This document shows positions 55,157 through 62,849 of a stretch of DNA of 63,362 bases, in pieces; the stretch's first letter is position 1; the number at the start of each line of letters is the position of its first letter. The translations under genes and the position numbers were made by a program. The DNA comes from Exiguobacterium aurantiacum. Lineage in GTDB: Bacteria; Bacillota; Bacilli; Exiguobacteriales; Exiguobacteriaceae. The notes beneath the pieces were generated by a model. The model was not told where the DNA came from. It saw only the letters and a list, made by a program, of their open reading frames with translations, and did no database searches. Location of the stretch: positions 1 to 63,362 of the forward strand of contig NZ_MKXO01000007.1 in the NCBI RefSeq assembly GCF_001766415.1, read 5' to 3'.

Positions 55157-55364
55157 ATTTCCGGTCGACCATCGGGAGGCAGGCGAGGATGCGCTCGATG
55201 CAAAACGTCCGCCGGGCTTGCTTCATGATGTCCCATGCGATTACTTGTTCCCCTTGTAGCTTCATCAACTTGACCCGTCGCTTCGAGATGATCCCGTGAC
55301 GATCCACATACATCAATTCGACGACCCGGCCCATCCGCATCCAACGCGTCACTTCATCCTTCAT
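55131..55364 (-). CDS. Small WYL-like / beta-barrel protein
   Basis: 77 residues; MKDEVTRWMRMGRVVELMYVDRHG and KRRVKLMKLQGEQVIAWDIMKQARRTF resemble the small WYL-type (Sm-like barrel) proteins seen beside YolD/DinB genes in Bacillus, but I cannot confirm this. AAAGGAGGGGG precedes the ATG. It overlaps the alpha-CTD-like ORF by 26 nt, so the two are a coupled pair. Confidence 0.55.
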   Translation of the reverse strand: MKDEVTRWMRMGRVVELMYVDRHGIISKRRVKLMKLQGEQVIAWDIMKQARRTFCIERILACLPMVDRKFGGEEGVG

Positions 55365-55492
55365 CCTGCCCCCTCCTTTGTTACATTCATTATACAGAAC
55401 ATTTGTTCTTGTTTCTAATCTAAAGGTGTACGTTTGAGTAATTTCCCGTATGCTAGAAGAAACGAATCTTTTGTGAAAGGGGTACGCCCGTC

Positions 55493-55708
55493 ATGACATA
55501 CGTCATGTTGGCCGTTTTGGCCATCTTCTTATTTATTTCCATGATTTTTGCCGCCAAGGCGTTGCCGAACTTGAAAGACGTCTTATTCAACCGCGGAAGC
55601 TTGTTCGGTCAAGAGAGCAAGACCGTCACGTGCCCGAACTGTAAACAGACGTTCAAACGGGCACCGGGCAGTAGCCAAACTTGCCCCCACTGCTATCATT
55701 CATTTTGA
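55493..55708 (+). CDS. Membrane-anchored zinc-ribbon mini protein
   Basis: 71 residues: one N-terminal membrane helix (YVMLAVLAIFLFISMIFAA) and a cytosolic zinc ribbon, CPNC...CPHC (about 48-66). AAAGGGG is 9 nt before the ATG. Zinc-ribbon anchors often bind partner proteins or nucleic acid; the function is unknown. Its own terminator follows. Confidence 0.75.
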   Translation: MTYVMLAVLAIFLFISMIFAAKALPNLKDVLFNRGSLFGQESKTVTCPNCKQTFKRAPGSSQTCPHCYHSF

Positions 55709-55713
55709 CCTAA

Positions 55714-55755
55714 AACACCCGAAGACCCGCACAAACGGTTCTTCGGGTGTTTTTG
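55714..55755 (+). terminator. Terminator of the zinc-ribbon gene
   Basis: AACACCCGAAGA pairs with TCTTCGGGTGTT, followed by T3. Confidence 0.8.
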
Positions 55756-55882
55756 AATGTGCTCCGCGGTCAAAGTAACCGTTTACGGCACGGTGATTAG
55801 TGAAATATAACCATTACTTATTTAGCCGATTGACCACCGCGACCAAAACATGAGAGAACTGGACCCTCTAAAGGAGTTTACA

Positions 55883-56146
55883 ATGTCATTTATTACCGAC
55901 CACGAATTGTACGAACGCATCCAACAAAAAGACACCCTCGCTTTAGAACTCCTATACGACCGTTACGAACGAATCTTATACGCCGTTACACTGCGTTTGA
56001 CGACACGCCCTGACTTGGCGGAAGCCGCCCTCGTGACCGTGTTCACCGAACTTTGGCACAGTCACGTCTCGTTTGATTTTTCCACGAGAACGGTTCGGTC
56101 CTATTTGCTCGCGAGCGCGCAACAATCGGCACTCCGTTTCGCTTAA
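55883..56146 (+). CDS. Isolated ECF sigma-factor region 2 (sigma-2 only)
   Basis: 87 residues that align along their length with the N-terminal 90 residues of the ECF sigma factor at 59176 (shared ELYERI, KKD/QKD, LYDRYERILYA, DLAE, F-LW). It covers region 2, the core-polymerase and -10 binding part, but has no linker or region 4. AAGGAG is 6 nt before the ATG, and the frame ends in a normal TAA without obvious frameshift. It may be a degenerate duplicate or a competitor of the full factor; both are inference. Confidence 0.65.
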   Translation: MSFITDHELYERIQQKDTLALELLYDRYERILYAVTLRLTTRPDLAEAALVTVFTELWHSHVSFDFSTRTVRSYLLASAQQSALRFA

Positions 56147-56161
56147 AGTGCATGAAGTGAA

Positions 56162-56959
56162 CTAGTGCGACCGTGTCTCCTGCACAAACCGCATCAACAC
56201 CTCTAGTATTCCTTCCGCATAACTTCCCGCGGTCACACGATCGTGCTCAGACATGGCTTGCTCCGTCCCGTTGCCGAGGACGTATCCGTTACCGACGTGC
56301 TTCAACATCGCCAAGTCGTTCCCACTGTCACCGAACGCATACGCTTCGCCCACTTGAAATGCACAGCGGGTACAGACGTAATCGACCGCGGCGGTCTTCC
56401 CGGCTCCGCGTGGGATGAAGTCGATATCATACGCCCCGACGGGATCTCCGGCGAGCGGATTGCAGCGACTGACGTTGACCGCGATCCCAAAATCACGAGC
56501 GGCCGTTTGGATACGCTCTAGCTCGACTTCATCTTCACCGAAGTAATAATAGTTGTGCATCCACGCGTTCGTCCCCATGTTCGTCTGCGGCTCAATCGTG
56601 AGCGCATGGTGAGTCACGACCTGTTCGACACGGCGAGAGAAATCAGACGGGAACAGTGACTGGAAGTTCGAGTCTAGCTCGAGTTCTCCTGCAGTTGTGA
56701 CATGGTATAACTCTGTCCCGAGGCTCGAGGCGATCCGATGCGGAAAGTAGCGCATGTCGGCCCGCCTCACCTTCTCAGCAATCGTCTCAAGCGAGCTCCC
56801 CGTCACCCACATCGTCGAAAACCGATGGGAGTGCTGCTCGAGAAAATCTTCAAGCCGCCGCAAGTGCTCGAGCTGTTCAGCCGTACACGCATGCGGGAAA
56901 TACGTCTCGTCGAAATCAAAACAGACGAGCGTCCGCCCCTCGTTCGTAAATCGTTTCAT
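56162..56959 (-). CDS. HAD-family phosphatase (Cof-type)
   Basis: 266-residue haloacid-dehalogenase hydrolase. The nucleophile motif is VCFDFDETYF (residues 12-21); TGSSLETI and AFGDSGNDLAMLKHVGNG (about 215-230) are the other HAD motifs. Cof-type enzymes dephosphorylate sugar phosphates or flavin and cofactor intermediates; substrate unknown. I chose the ATG at 56959, 6 nt after AAGGAGG. Confidence 0.85.
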   Translation of the reverse strand: MKRFTNEGRTLVCFDFDETYFPHACTAEQLEHLRRLEDFLEQHSHRFSTMWVTGSSLETIAEKVRRADMRYFPHRIASSLGTELYHVTTAGELELDSNFQSLFPSDFSRRVEQVVTHHALTIEPQTNMGTNAWMHNYYYFGEDEVELERIQTAARDFGIAVNVSRCNPLAGDPVGAYDIDFIPRGAGKTAAVDYVCTRCAFQVGEAYAFGDSGNDLAMLKHVGNGYVLGNGTEQAMSEHDRVTAGSYAEGILEVLMRFVQETRSH

Positions 56960-57023
56960 GGTCATCCTCCTTGTGTCGTCATACCCCATCTCGTATAGTA
57001 AAAGGACGAAAGGAATGAGCGAC

Positions 57024-57275
57024 ATGAAAAATCGATTAAGTCGGTACTACTGTCAGTATAGCGGAATCCTGATCGGTTTCGCCCTCGTCTTCGCCTTTTT
57101 GTCCGGCGTGCGGACGTATCCGTTCTGGCATCAGTCGCTGTCAAACGGGCCCGCGCTTGTCATGACACTCGTCACGGCGGCGCTCTTCAGCTACGCGACA
57201 CATCAGCTGCTCACCTACTTGAATTTACGACTCTTCCGTCAAATCGGGGATGCAACTTCCACGTGTTCACGTTGA
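57024..57275 (+). CDS. 83-residue membrane protein
   Basis: Not recognised. Two hydrophobic helices (about 11-30 and 43-62) and a basic N-terminus (MKNRLSRYYCQY). It ends in a Cys/Ser-rich tail. The ATG at 57024 follows AAAGGA by 9 nt. It diverges from the HAD phosphatase gene, and lies just left of the IS200/IS605 element. Confidence 0.55.
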   Translation: MKNRLSRYYCQYSGILIGFALVFAFLSGVRTYPFWHQSLSNGPALVMTLVTAALFSYATHQLLTYLNLRLFRQIGDATSTCSR

Positions 57276-57376
57276 ACACGATGGTTACATACGACTGTTC
57301 ACAAAATAGTCATATCAAATAGGCATCCATTTTACGGTTTCATCCGTTAGATCAATACAAGGGACTCCCTTCATGA

Positions 57377-57560
57377 TTGACACTCCCACGGCTAAAGCCG
57401 CAAGCCCATCCCTTCAGGATGAGTGGGATTCCGAAGTGCTTGTGCGAACGCAGTCCATTTCTGTTTTGTCCGAGCCTTCAGATGAGGGTGTGCCATCACC
57501 CCTCCTGAGACAGACCCTATAGGTTCTCAGGCTGGTCGACTGTCACCATCGACCACAGGT
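57377..57560 (-). ncRNA. Candidate omega-RNA (reRNA) of the TnpB element
   Basis: The segment from the tnpB 3' end to the element's right end is rich in stems, including GCGGCTTTAGCCG and CCTGAG/CTCAGG-type pairs. TnpB guide RNAs are made from exactly this part. The guide would be the first flanking bases, TCATGAAGGGAGTCCC (57376-57361, minus strand). Confidence 0.6.
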
Positions 57561-58603
57561 GCGTATCGGATGTTCATCGCACCGACTAGATCTCTGTGTT
57601 TTTTGAATCCGCACGGACAGGCGTACGTCCGGTCTTTCGCTTTGTTTCGTTCGCCGCAGGAAGGGCATGTCTGGGAGGTATAGGCCGGATTGACATATTC
57701 GACCTTGATCCCTTCGAGCTTTGCCTTGTACTCGATGAACAATGCCAAGCGATAGAACGACCAGGTGTGCAGGTTCTTGTTGTGTTTACGGCTTGTTCTT
57801 GCCGTCTGTCGGATGTTCGCCAGTTTTTCTAGGCGGATGACAGAAATATGGTTCTCTTGCGCGAAGTCGACGATCTCACGGCTCACCTTGTGATCTTTGT
57901 CTTTCATCCAGCGCTGTTCTTTGTTGTTCAGCTTCTTGATCGCATCCAGTTTCTTCTGTTGACCGAGCTCTTTCCGTTTCGCACGAAACTTGCGCTTCAT
58001 ATACTTGTTCTCACGCCCGTTCCCGAAGAACCGCGCCTTGCCACGATCTGTCGATGCGACGGCGGGGACTTTCAGGCCGAGGTCGACCCCGAGCACGTTG
58101 GTGCCCCCCTTCTCCGTCGTGAGGATCGTGACGGCGATCTGCGCGATCCACTTGTTCGATTTCTTCGTGATGCGGAGCGTTCCGAGCTTGTTGGCGAGGA
58201 GCGTGGCGTTCCGGTTGTCCGGGTCGACCATCTCGGCGCGGATTGCCGTCTTCTTGACCTTTCCGTCGATCATGATCGGGAAGGAGATCGACTCGAAGTC
58301 GAACGAGTAGTTTTGGTTGTTCCAGGTGCAGTACGGCTTCTTGAGGACAGGGACGACCTGGAAGTCCTTCTTCTTCGCCCTCCTGAACACGCTCTTCGCG
58401 TCTTGGATGGCCTGATTCTTGACGGCGCTGGGCAGGTCGGAACTCACGTTTTTGCTCGTCAGCTTTAAGCTTTCTCGAGCTTGCACCATGTCCGAGACGA
58501 GCTGGTTCGTCGTGCCGATGTAGGTGCGCATCATCCGCTTTAAGATCGATTGTTGCTCTTTTGTCGGACGAAGTTTGATGTTCACCGTCAATGTCTGCGA
58601 CAC
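57527..58603 (-). CDS. tnpB: TnpB RNA-guided nuclease (IS605-type)
   Basis: 358-residue RuvC-like nuclease that uses an element-encoded guide RNA. Catalytic positions are visible: GVDLGLKVPAV (first Asp, about 190), VIRLEKLANI (Glu, about 278) and KHRDLVGAMNI (last Asp, about 345), plus the zinc ribbon CPSCGERN...YACPCG. I chose the GTG at 58603 (VSQTLTVNIKL), after GGGGG, because the longer frame runs inside tnpA. It overlaps the omega-RNA region at its 3' end. Confidence 0.9.
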   Translation of the reverse strand: MSQTLTVNIKLRPTKEQQSILKRMMRTYIGTTNQLVSDMVQARESLKLTSKNVSSDLPSAVKNQAIQDAKSVFRRAKKKDFQVVPVLKKPYCTWNNQNYSFDFESISFPIMIDGKVKKTAIRAEMVDPDNRNATLLANKLGTLRITKKSNKWIAQIAVTILTTEKGGTNVLGVDLGLKVPAVASTDRGKARFFGNGRENKYMKRKFRAKRKELGQQKKLDAIKKLNNKEQRWMKDKDHKVSREIVDFAQENHISVIRLEKLANIRQTARTSRKHNKNLHTWSFYRLALFIEYKAKLEGIKVEYVNPAYTSQTCPSCGERNKAKDRTYACPCGFKKHRDLVGAMNIRYAPVVDGDSRPA

Positions 58604-58607
58604 GGTG

Positions 58608-59006
58608 TCACCCCCTTGTTTTTTGTTCCTCGACATAACGCTTGATGGTCTCACTGGAGACGCTTCCCTCCGTCGACACGAAGAAAGATCTCGTCCAAAG
58701 ACTCGTGAGATGTGTGAGATGGGGAAACTCCTCTCGTAGTCGCTTCGACGAGACGCCTTTGATGCGCGCCATGATGTCAGACGGGCTGAGGGATGGCAAC
58801 GCCGACAAGAATAGATGTGTGTGGTCCCGATCACACGCGATGGCGATGAGTCGAATGTCGAGCTCTTCGCAGACGTCACGGACGATCTCTTTGAATCGTT
58901 GCTCGAACGTATCGTCATCGAATAATTTTCGGCGATACCTCGGGCAGAACACGAAATGATATTGGATCATCGACACGGTGGTTTTGGTTCTTCTGTAATT
59001 GTTCAT
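58608..59006 (-). CDS. tnpA: IS200/IS605 Y1 transposase
   Basis: 132-residue HUH single-strand transposase. The HUH motif is DRDHTHLFL (about 60-68), and the C-terminal RYVEEQ carries the catalytic tyrosine. YHFVFCPRYRRK is the family N-terminus. Intact length and motifs suggest the element can still move. tnpB starts 4 nt after its stop. Confidence 0.92.
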   Translation of the reverse strand: MNNYRRTKTTVSMIQYHFVFCPRYRRKLFDDDTFEQRFKEIVRDVCEELDIRLIAIACDRDHTHLFLSALPSLSPSDIMARIKGVSSKRLREEFPHLTHLTSLWTRSFFVSTEGSVSSETIKRYVEEQKTRG

Positions 59007-59108
59007 ACGTTTATCGTATCATTAATTTTATTAGAGTGATACATTTTCTTGGGATAAGATCATACTTGTTGATTTCTGAAATTCCGACTAGCGGGACTCC
59101 GAAATCAA

Positions 59109-59155
59109 GCTCACGTTCATCCCACCACTAAAGGATTGGGCTTTCCCGTTCGCAA
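59109..59155 (-). mobile_element. Possible relic right end of another IS605-type element
   Basis: On the minus strand AAGCCCAATCCTTTAGTGG, then GGGATGAACGTGAGC, resembles the right-end/omega-RNA part of TnpB elements. It directly abuts the left end of the intact element and lies upstream of the sigma gene. No transposase goes with it. Confidence 0.4.
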
Positions 59156-59175
59156 ATTCTGTAAAGGAGAACGCC

Positions 59176-59736
59176 ATGACTGATATTGAATTGTATGAGC
59201 GCGTCAGGAAAAAAGACAAGCAAGCGCTCGAAACACTATATGACCGCTACGAACGAATCTTGTACGCGTTCGTCATGCAACTGACGAAAGACCGCGACCT
59301 CGCCGAAGAAGCGATGCAAGAAGTCTTCATCAAGCTGTGGCGCGGCGGCGGTGTGTACGACGAGTCGAAAGGCAAGTTCAAATCGTGGCTGTTCACGATG
59401 AGCCGACACGTCACGATCGACTTGATTCGAAAACGCAAACCCGATTTACAGCTCGATGAATCATATGCTGAAGCGATTCCTTCCCCGTCCCCTTCTGTCG
59501 AGACCGAGGTCGAGTGGCAAGAAGAACGGGCCCAAATCGAGACGGCGATGGCCGAGTTGCCGGTCGAGCAACAAAAAGTCGTCCGGCTCATGTATTTCCA
59601 AGGTCTCAGCCAGCAGAAAATTGCCGATGCGTGCGACATCCCGCTCGGTACCGTAAAAGGAAGGATTCGATTAGCGCTGAAACAGTTACGAAAACATCTA
59701 TCCCATGACGATATAGATAAGGAGGTGGAACGATGA
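59176..59736 (+). CDS. ECF RNA polymerase sigma factor (SigK-like)
   Basis: 186-residue sigma factor. Region 2 is residues 1-85 (TDIELYERV..., DLAEEAMQEVFIKLWRG) and region 4 residues 125-180 (PVEQQKVVRLMYFQGLSQQKIADACDIPLGTVKGRI, helix-turn-helix). It overlaps the anti-sigma gene by 4 nt (ATGA), so it is the start of a sigma/anti-sigma operon. AAAGGAG is 7 nt before the ATG. The IS elements just upstream may have altered its promoter. Confidence 0.93.
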   Translation: MTDIELYERVRKKDKQALETLYDRYERILYAFVMQLTKDRDLAEEAMQEVFIKLWRGGGVYDESKGKFKSWLFTMSRHVTIDLIRKRKPDLQLDESYAEAIPSPSPSVETEVEWQEERAQIETAMAELPVEQQKVVRLMYFQGLSQQKIADACDIPLGTVKGRIRLALKQLRKHLSHDDIDKEVER

Positions 59737-60446
59737 ACGCCTGTGACCAATTGATCGACTATTTCAACCAACATTTAACGGAAGACGAACGGATTCGCTT
59801 CGAGGCACATTTAGCAACATGCCAAACGTGCCAAGAAGAACTCGAACAACTCGAGGCACTCGTCGGAGGCGTCGCGTTCCTCTCTGAGCCGACCGAACCA
59901 CCGAGCGGCATGAAGGCTCGCATCCTCGACAACGTCTTTGCCGAAGACACAACTGAACCGAAGCTCGTCAAAGCCGAACCGGCTCCCGTCACACCGTTCA
60001 CGGAAACCCGTAAGAAGCAGAAGTCTTCGTGGGGAGCGCTCGCACTCGCGGCCGCACTCGTCCTCTCACTCGTCGGTAACGGCTATCTGTTGATGAATCA
60101 AGACGAGCCGACCGCGATTACCTTGACCGATACGGTGCCACTCGAAGGCGAATCAGAAGGGGTCGCCTACTTGGCCGAACAAGACGGCGATCGCCAACTC
60201 ATCGTCCAGACGAACGGCCTCGCACCGCTCGAGGCGAACGAAGTGTATCAAGTCTGGTTGCTCAAGGACGAATCTCCGATTCCGACCGGTGCGTTCGTCA
60301 CAGACGATAAAGGCAACGGTACCGTCATCTATACGCTCGACTCGACCGAGTCAGCGACAGATTGGGACACGGTCGCCGTCACGAAAGAGCCTGAACGGGG
60401 CAATCAAACACCCGAGGGCGACATCGTGTTAAGTGCCAGTCTCTGA
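59733..60446 (+). CDS. Anti-sigma factor (RskA-like, zinc-type)
   Basis: 237-residue membrane anti-sigma factor. The N-terminal anti-sigma domain has the HxxxCxxC zinc motif (AHLATCQTC, about 28-36); one membrane helix (about 94-114, ALALAAALVLSLVGNGYLL) is followed by an extracytoplasmic RskA-type domain (VYQVWLLKDESPIPTGAF). It should hold the upstream ECF factor at the membrane until a signal, and ATGA overlap ensures equal dosage. Confidence 0.9.
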   Translation: MNACDQLIDYFNQHLTEDERIRFEAHLATCQTCQEELEQLEALVGGVAFLSEPTEPPSGMKARILDNVFAEDTTEPKLVKAEPAPVTPFTETRKKQKSSWGALALAAALVLSLVGNGYLLMNQDEPTAITLTDTVPLEGESEGVAYLAEQDGDRQLIVQTNGLAPLEANEVYQVWLLKDESPIPTGAFVTDDKGNGTVIYTLDSTESATDWDTVAVTKEPERGNQTPEGDIVLSASL

Positions 60447-60450
60447 CATA

Positions 60451-60501
60451 GAACCGGATGACTTTACGCGTGAAGCGTAGGTGTCATCCGGTTCTTTTTT
60501 C
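60451..60501 (+). terminator. Terminator of the sigma operon
   Basis: GAACCGGATGAC pairs with GTCATCCGGTTC over a loop with an inner hairpin, followed by T6. Confidence 0.9.
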
Positions 60502-60529
60502 GTTATGATGAGAGAAAGGAGTGGTACAT

Positions 60530-61441
60530 ATGAGAAAACCGAAAATCGGTGTCGTCGGCCTCGGCGGCATCGCCCAAAAAGCGTATTTGCCCATCTTGAC
60601 GAACAGCACCTCGTTCGAACTCGTCGGCGCCTACTCTCCGACACAGGCTAAACGGGATGAAATTTGTCGGGCACATCGGATGGAATCGTTCACGGGACTC
60701 GATTCGCTCGCCTCGTCCGTCGATGCAGCGTTCGTCCATAGTTCGACCGAGACGCATTACGAGGTCGTTTCCTACTTACTCGCGCAAGGCGTCGACGTGT
60801 ACGTCGACAAGCCGCTCGCCGCAACCGTCGAACAGGCCGAACGGCTCGTCGAAACGGCAGAACGTACGAACCGCAAGCTGATGGTCGGCTTTAACCGTCG
60901 CTTCGCCCCGATGTATAATCAAGTGAAGGCAGCGGCCCCGTTCCACTCGCTCGACTTCGTCAAGCACCGGGGGGACGGATTGCGCGGACACGATTACCGG
61001 TTCACGTTACTCGACGATTACTTGCACGTCGTCGATACGCTCCGCTATTTTGCCGGAAGCGACTTACGGCTCGTGACGGGACAGATCGAGACGACCGCAT
61101 CGAACGGACTCCATTTCGCACGTCACGTCTGGCAAGATGAAAACGGCCTGCATACGACGTCGATGCACCGCAAGGCGGGCGTCAATCACGAAGGACTCGT
61201 CGCCATCAAGGACGGACTTCGGTTGACGGTCGATGAAATGGTGACGTTCCATCGCTTCGAACACGGCTCGCATTCGACCGAGACGTTCGGTTCGTGGGAT
61301 ACGTTGCTCACGCAACGCGGCTTCCAAGGAGCAATCGATCACTTCATCACGGCGCTGACTGACGATACCCCGATTTTGACGGACGGACGCGAGGCGTTGC
61401 TCACCCAACAACTAGTCACAGACTTGTTCAGCAGACGCTGA
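60530..61441 (+). CDS. Gfo/Idh/MocA-family oxidoreductase
   Basis: 303-residue NAD(P)-dependent sugar or cyclitol oxidoreductase. N-terminal Rossmann motif GVVGLGGIAQKAYLP (about 6-20), and DVYVDKPLA (about 88) with the catalytic lysine. The C-terminal half is the family beta-sandwich. AAAGGAG is 8 nt before the ATG at 60530. Substrate unknown. Confidence 0.88.
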   Translation: MRKPKIGVVGLGGIAQKAYLPILTNSTSFELVGAYSPTQAKRDEICRAHRMESFTGLDSLASSVDAAFVHSSTETHYEVVSYLLAQGVDVYVDKPLAATVEQAERLVETAERTNRKLMVGFNRRFAPMYNQVKAAAPFHSLDFVKHRGDGLRGHDYRFTLLDDYLHVVDTLRYFAGSDLRLVTGQIETTASNGLHFARHVWQDENGLHTTSMHRKAGVNHEGLVAIKDGLRLTVDEMVTFHRFEHGSHSTETFGSWDTLLTQRGFQGAIDHFITALTDDTPILTDGREALLTQQLVTDLFSRR

Positions 61442-61457
61442 GAGGAGGAAAAATCAG

Positions 61458-61643
61458 ATGGATTTCTTTTTCTACATCATGATCATCGCCGTCATCGCCA
61501 TCGCCTCGGACACAATCATCAAGACGCGCAAAGCCCGCATCGAGGAGCTGCGGCTCAAAGTCGAGCAAGAAAAGCTGGCAATCCAGCGGCTCGAACTCGA
61601 GATGAAGCGCGACCAGGACAAATTGGATGACCACGGATTTTAA
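61458..61643 (+). CDS. 61-residue single-helix membrane protein with coiled coil
   Basis: Not recognised. A membrane helix (FFYIMIIAVIAIASDTII) followed by a charged coiled coil (RIEELRLKVEQEKLAIQRLELE). GAGGAGG is 8 nt before the ATG. It follows the oxidoreductase by 16 nt, so it is likely cotranscribed; a terminator closes the pair. Confidence 0.65.
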   Translation: MDFFFYIMIIAVIAIASDTIIKTRKARIEELRLKVEQEKLAIQRLELEMKRDQDKLDDHGF

Positions 61644-61646
61644 AAA

Positions 61647-61680
61647 GACGGTCGACCCTTCATTGGGCCGACCGTTCGTG
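61647..61680. terminator. Bidirectional terminator
   Basis: GACGGTCGACCC pairs with GGGCCGACCGTTC (some GU), A5 on the left; a short T content on the right. Confidence 0.7.
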
Positions 61681-62598
61681 TTATAAAATGTTTCGTTCGT
61701 ATGAAGCCGTCACGTCGAGGCGACGCTTTTGGCGCCGTTCGACGAGTGTCGACCAGGTGACGGCCGTGACGATACAGGCAGCGCCGATGAAAAAGTTTCG
61801 GTCGAGCTGTTCGCCGAGAACGAGCCAACCGAGATAACCTCCGACGAGCGGCTGAAAGAAGAAGAACAACGACCCGACGCTCGCATCCATCAGTTCGAGT
61901 CCTTTGTTCCAAAAGAAGAACGCCCCGGCCGTCGAGATGATGCCGACGTATAAAACGCTGAGCCAAAGGACGCTCGTCATGTCTGGAACGCCAGACTGCA
62001 CGACTTCTAGCCCCATGAGCGGTGTCATCAAGACGAAGGCGATCCCAATCGCGAACGTCGTGATCGTCAGAGACGAGACCGTTTGCGAGGCGACTTTGAC
62101 ATACACGGACATGAGCGCCCAGGTGATGGCGGCACCGACCAAGACGAGGCTGCCAAGCAAATACGTCCCATCGACGTGCCAGCCGACGACGATGATGACG
62201 CCGAGCGTCGCTAAGACGAGTGACCCAATTTTGACAGGTGTGAGCTGCTCTTTCAAAATCAACCGGGCGAACAACACCATGAACGCCGGCGTCGCTGCTG
62301 TCACGAGTGAACCGGTGTGGGCATCGGACAGCTTCGTGCCGATGAATTGGAATGAGATCGAGGCGACGTAACCGATCACACCGACGAGCGTGATCCATTT
62401 CAAATCCTCGCGCCTCACTTGTTCACGACCAAACAACGACCATGCCGCGAACAAGACGATGAACGCGACGGCGTAGCGCATCCAGACGAGCGTGAACGGC
62501 TCGATAAACCCGAGCGCATACTTACTGACGACGTACATACCGCCCCAAATACTAGCGGCGAGCGCCAAACTGATGGCACCGAGCCATTCCTTGCGCAT
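61681..62598 (-). CDS. EamA/DMT-family transporter
   Basis: 305-residue membrane protein with ten hydrophobic helices in two EamA repeats (about 5-140 and 150-290), the drug/metabolite transporter fold. SIWGGMYVVSKYAL at the N-terminus and PLVGGYLGWLVLGE in the last part are typical. Direction and substrate unknown. I chose the ATG at 62598 (MRKEWL), 6 nt after GGAGGG. Confidence 0.87.
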   Translation of the reverse strand: MRKEWLGAISLALAASIWGGMYVVSKYALGFIEPFTLVWMRYAVAFIVLFAAWSLFGREQVRREDLKWITLVGVIGYVASISFQFIGTKLSDAHTGSLVTAATPAFMVLFARLILKEQLTPVKIGSLVLATLGVIIVVGWHVDGTYLLGSLVLVGAAITWALMSVYVKVASQTVSSLTITTFAIGIAFVLMTPLMGLEVVQSGVPDMTSVLWLSVLYVGIISTAGAFFFWNKGLELMDASVGSLFFFFQPLVGGYLGWLVLGEQLDRNFFIGAACIVTAVTWSTLVERRQKRRLDVTASYERNIL

Positions 62599-62663
62599 CT
62601 TCATCCCTCCTTTGATTCCTAACTAATACGACGTCCATCGAATGAACTCCTGTTTTTCAAGCG

Positions 62664-62692
62664 TTGTCGAAACCCAAGAAATCGCTTACACT
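62664..62692 (+). promoter_or_regulatory. Promoter of the ABC-F leader
   Basis: TTGTCG (62664-62669), 17-nt spacer, TACACT (62687-62692). It lies 33 nt upstream of the leader peptide start. Confidence 0.6.
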
Positions 62693-62724
62693 AGTTGTAT
62701 CGATGATTGAAAGGAGGGAGAAAG

Positions 62725-62802
62725 GTGAACTTTGTCGAACGTACGCACTGGTCAACTGAACATTTGTACATTTTGCGTGCGATTTTTCACGATGTTGCTT
62801 AA
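62725..62802 (+). CDS. Leader peptide of the ABC-F gene (25 residues)
   Basis: A 25-residue ORF starting GTG (VNFVERTHWSTEHLYILRA, then IFHDVA) with AGGAGG 7 nt before it. It precedes an intrinsic terminator and the ABC-F gene. Short leaders of this kind in front of vmlR/vga-type genes make ribosome stalling by an antibiotic open the downstream gene. The mechanism is inferred from position. Confidence 0.65.
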   Translation: MNFVERTHWSTEHLYILRAIFHDVA

Positions 62803-62849
62803 CCATAGGACCCGTCTGTCCTGTTTTAGACATTGCTGAAAATACGACG

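Larger units (their letters stand above)
57377..59103 (-). mobile_element. IS200/IS605-family element with tnpA and tnpB
   Basis: About 1.73 kb. It carries a Y1 transposase and TnpB, both on the minus strand. The right end (3' side) is GCGGCTTTAGCCGTGGGAG ending TCAA at 57377-57380. The left end follows TTGAT (minus strand; 59104-59108) and begins with an imperfect hairpin. There are no inverted terminal repeats, as expected. The boundaries are inferred from motif positions. It lies about 70 bp upstream of the ECF sigma gene. Confidence 0.8.

Noticed and set aside
55042-55344. 100-residue ORF between the two small regulatory genes
   Set aside because: Out-of-frame shadow of the WYL-like and alpha-CTD-like genes, no SD and no family resemblance.
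55780-55810. cre-like AGTAACCGTTTACG upstream of the sigma-2 gene
   Set aside because: Two mismatches at conserved ends; not distinguishable from chance.
58604-58918. Upstream extension of tnpB
   Set aside because: The added residues lie inside tnpA in another frame; the GTG at 58603 has a good SD and matches the usual TnpB N-terminus.
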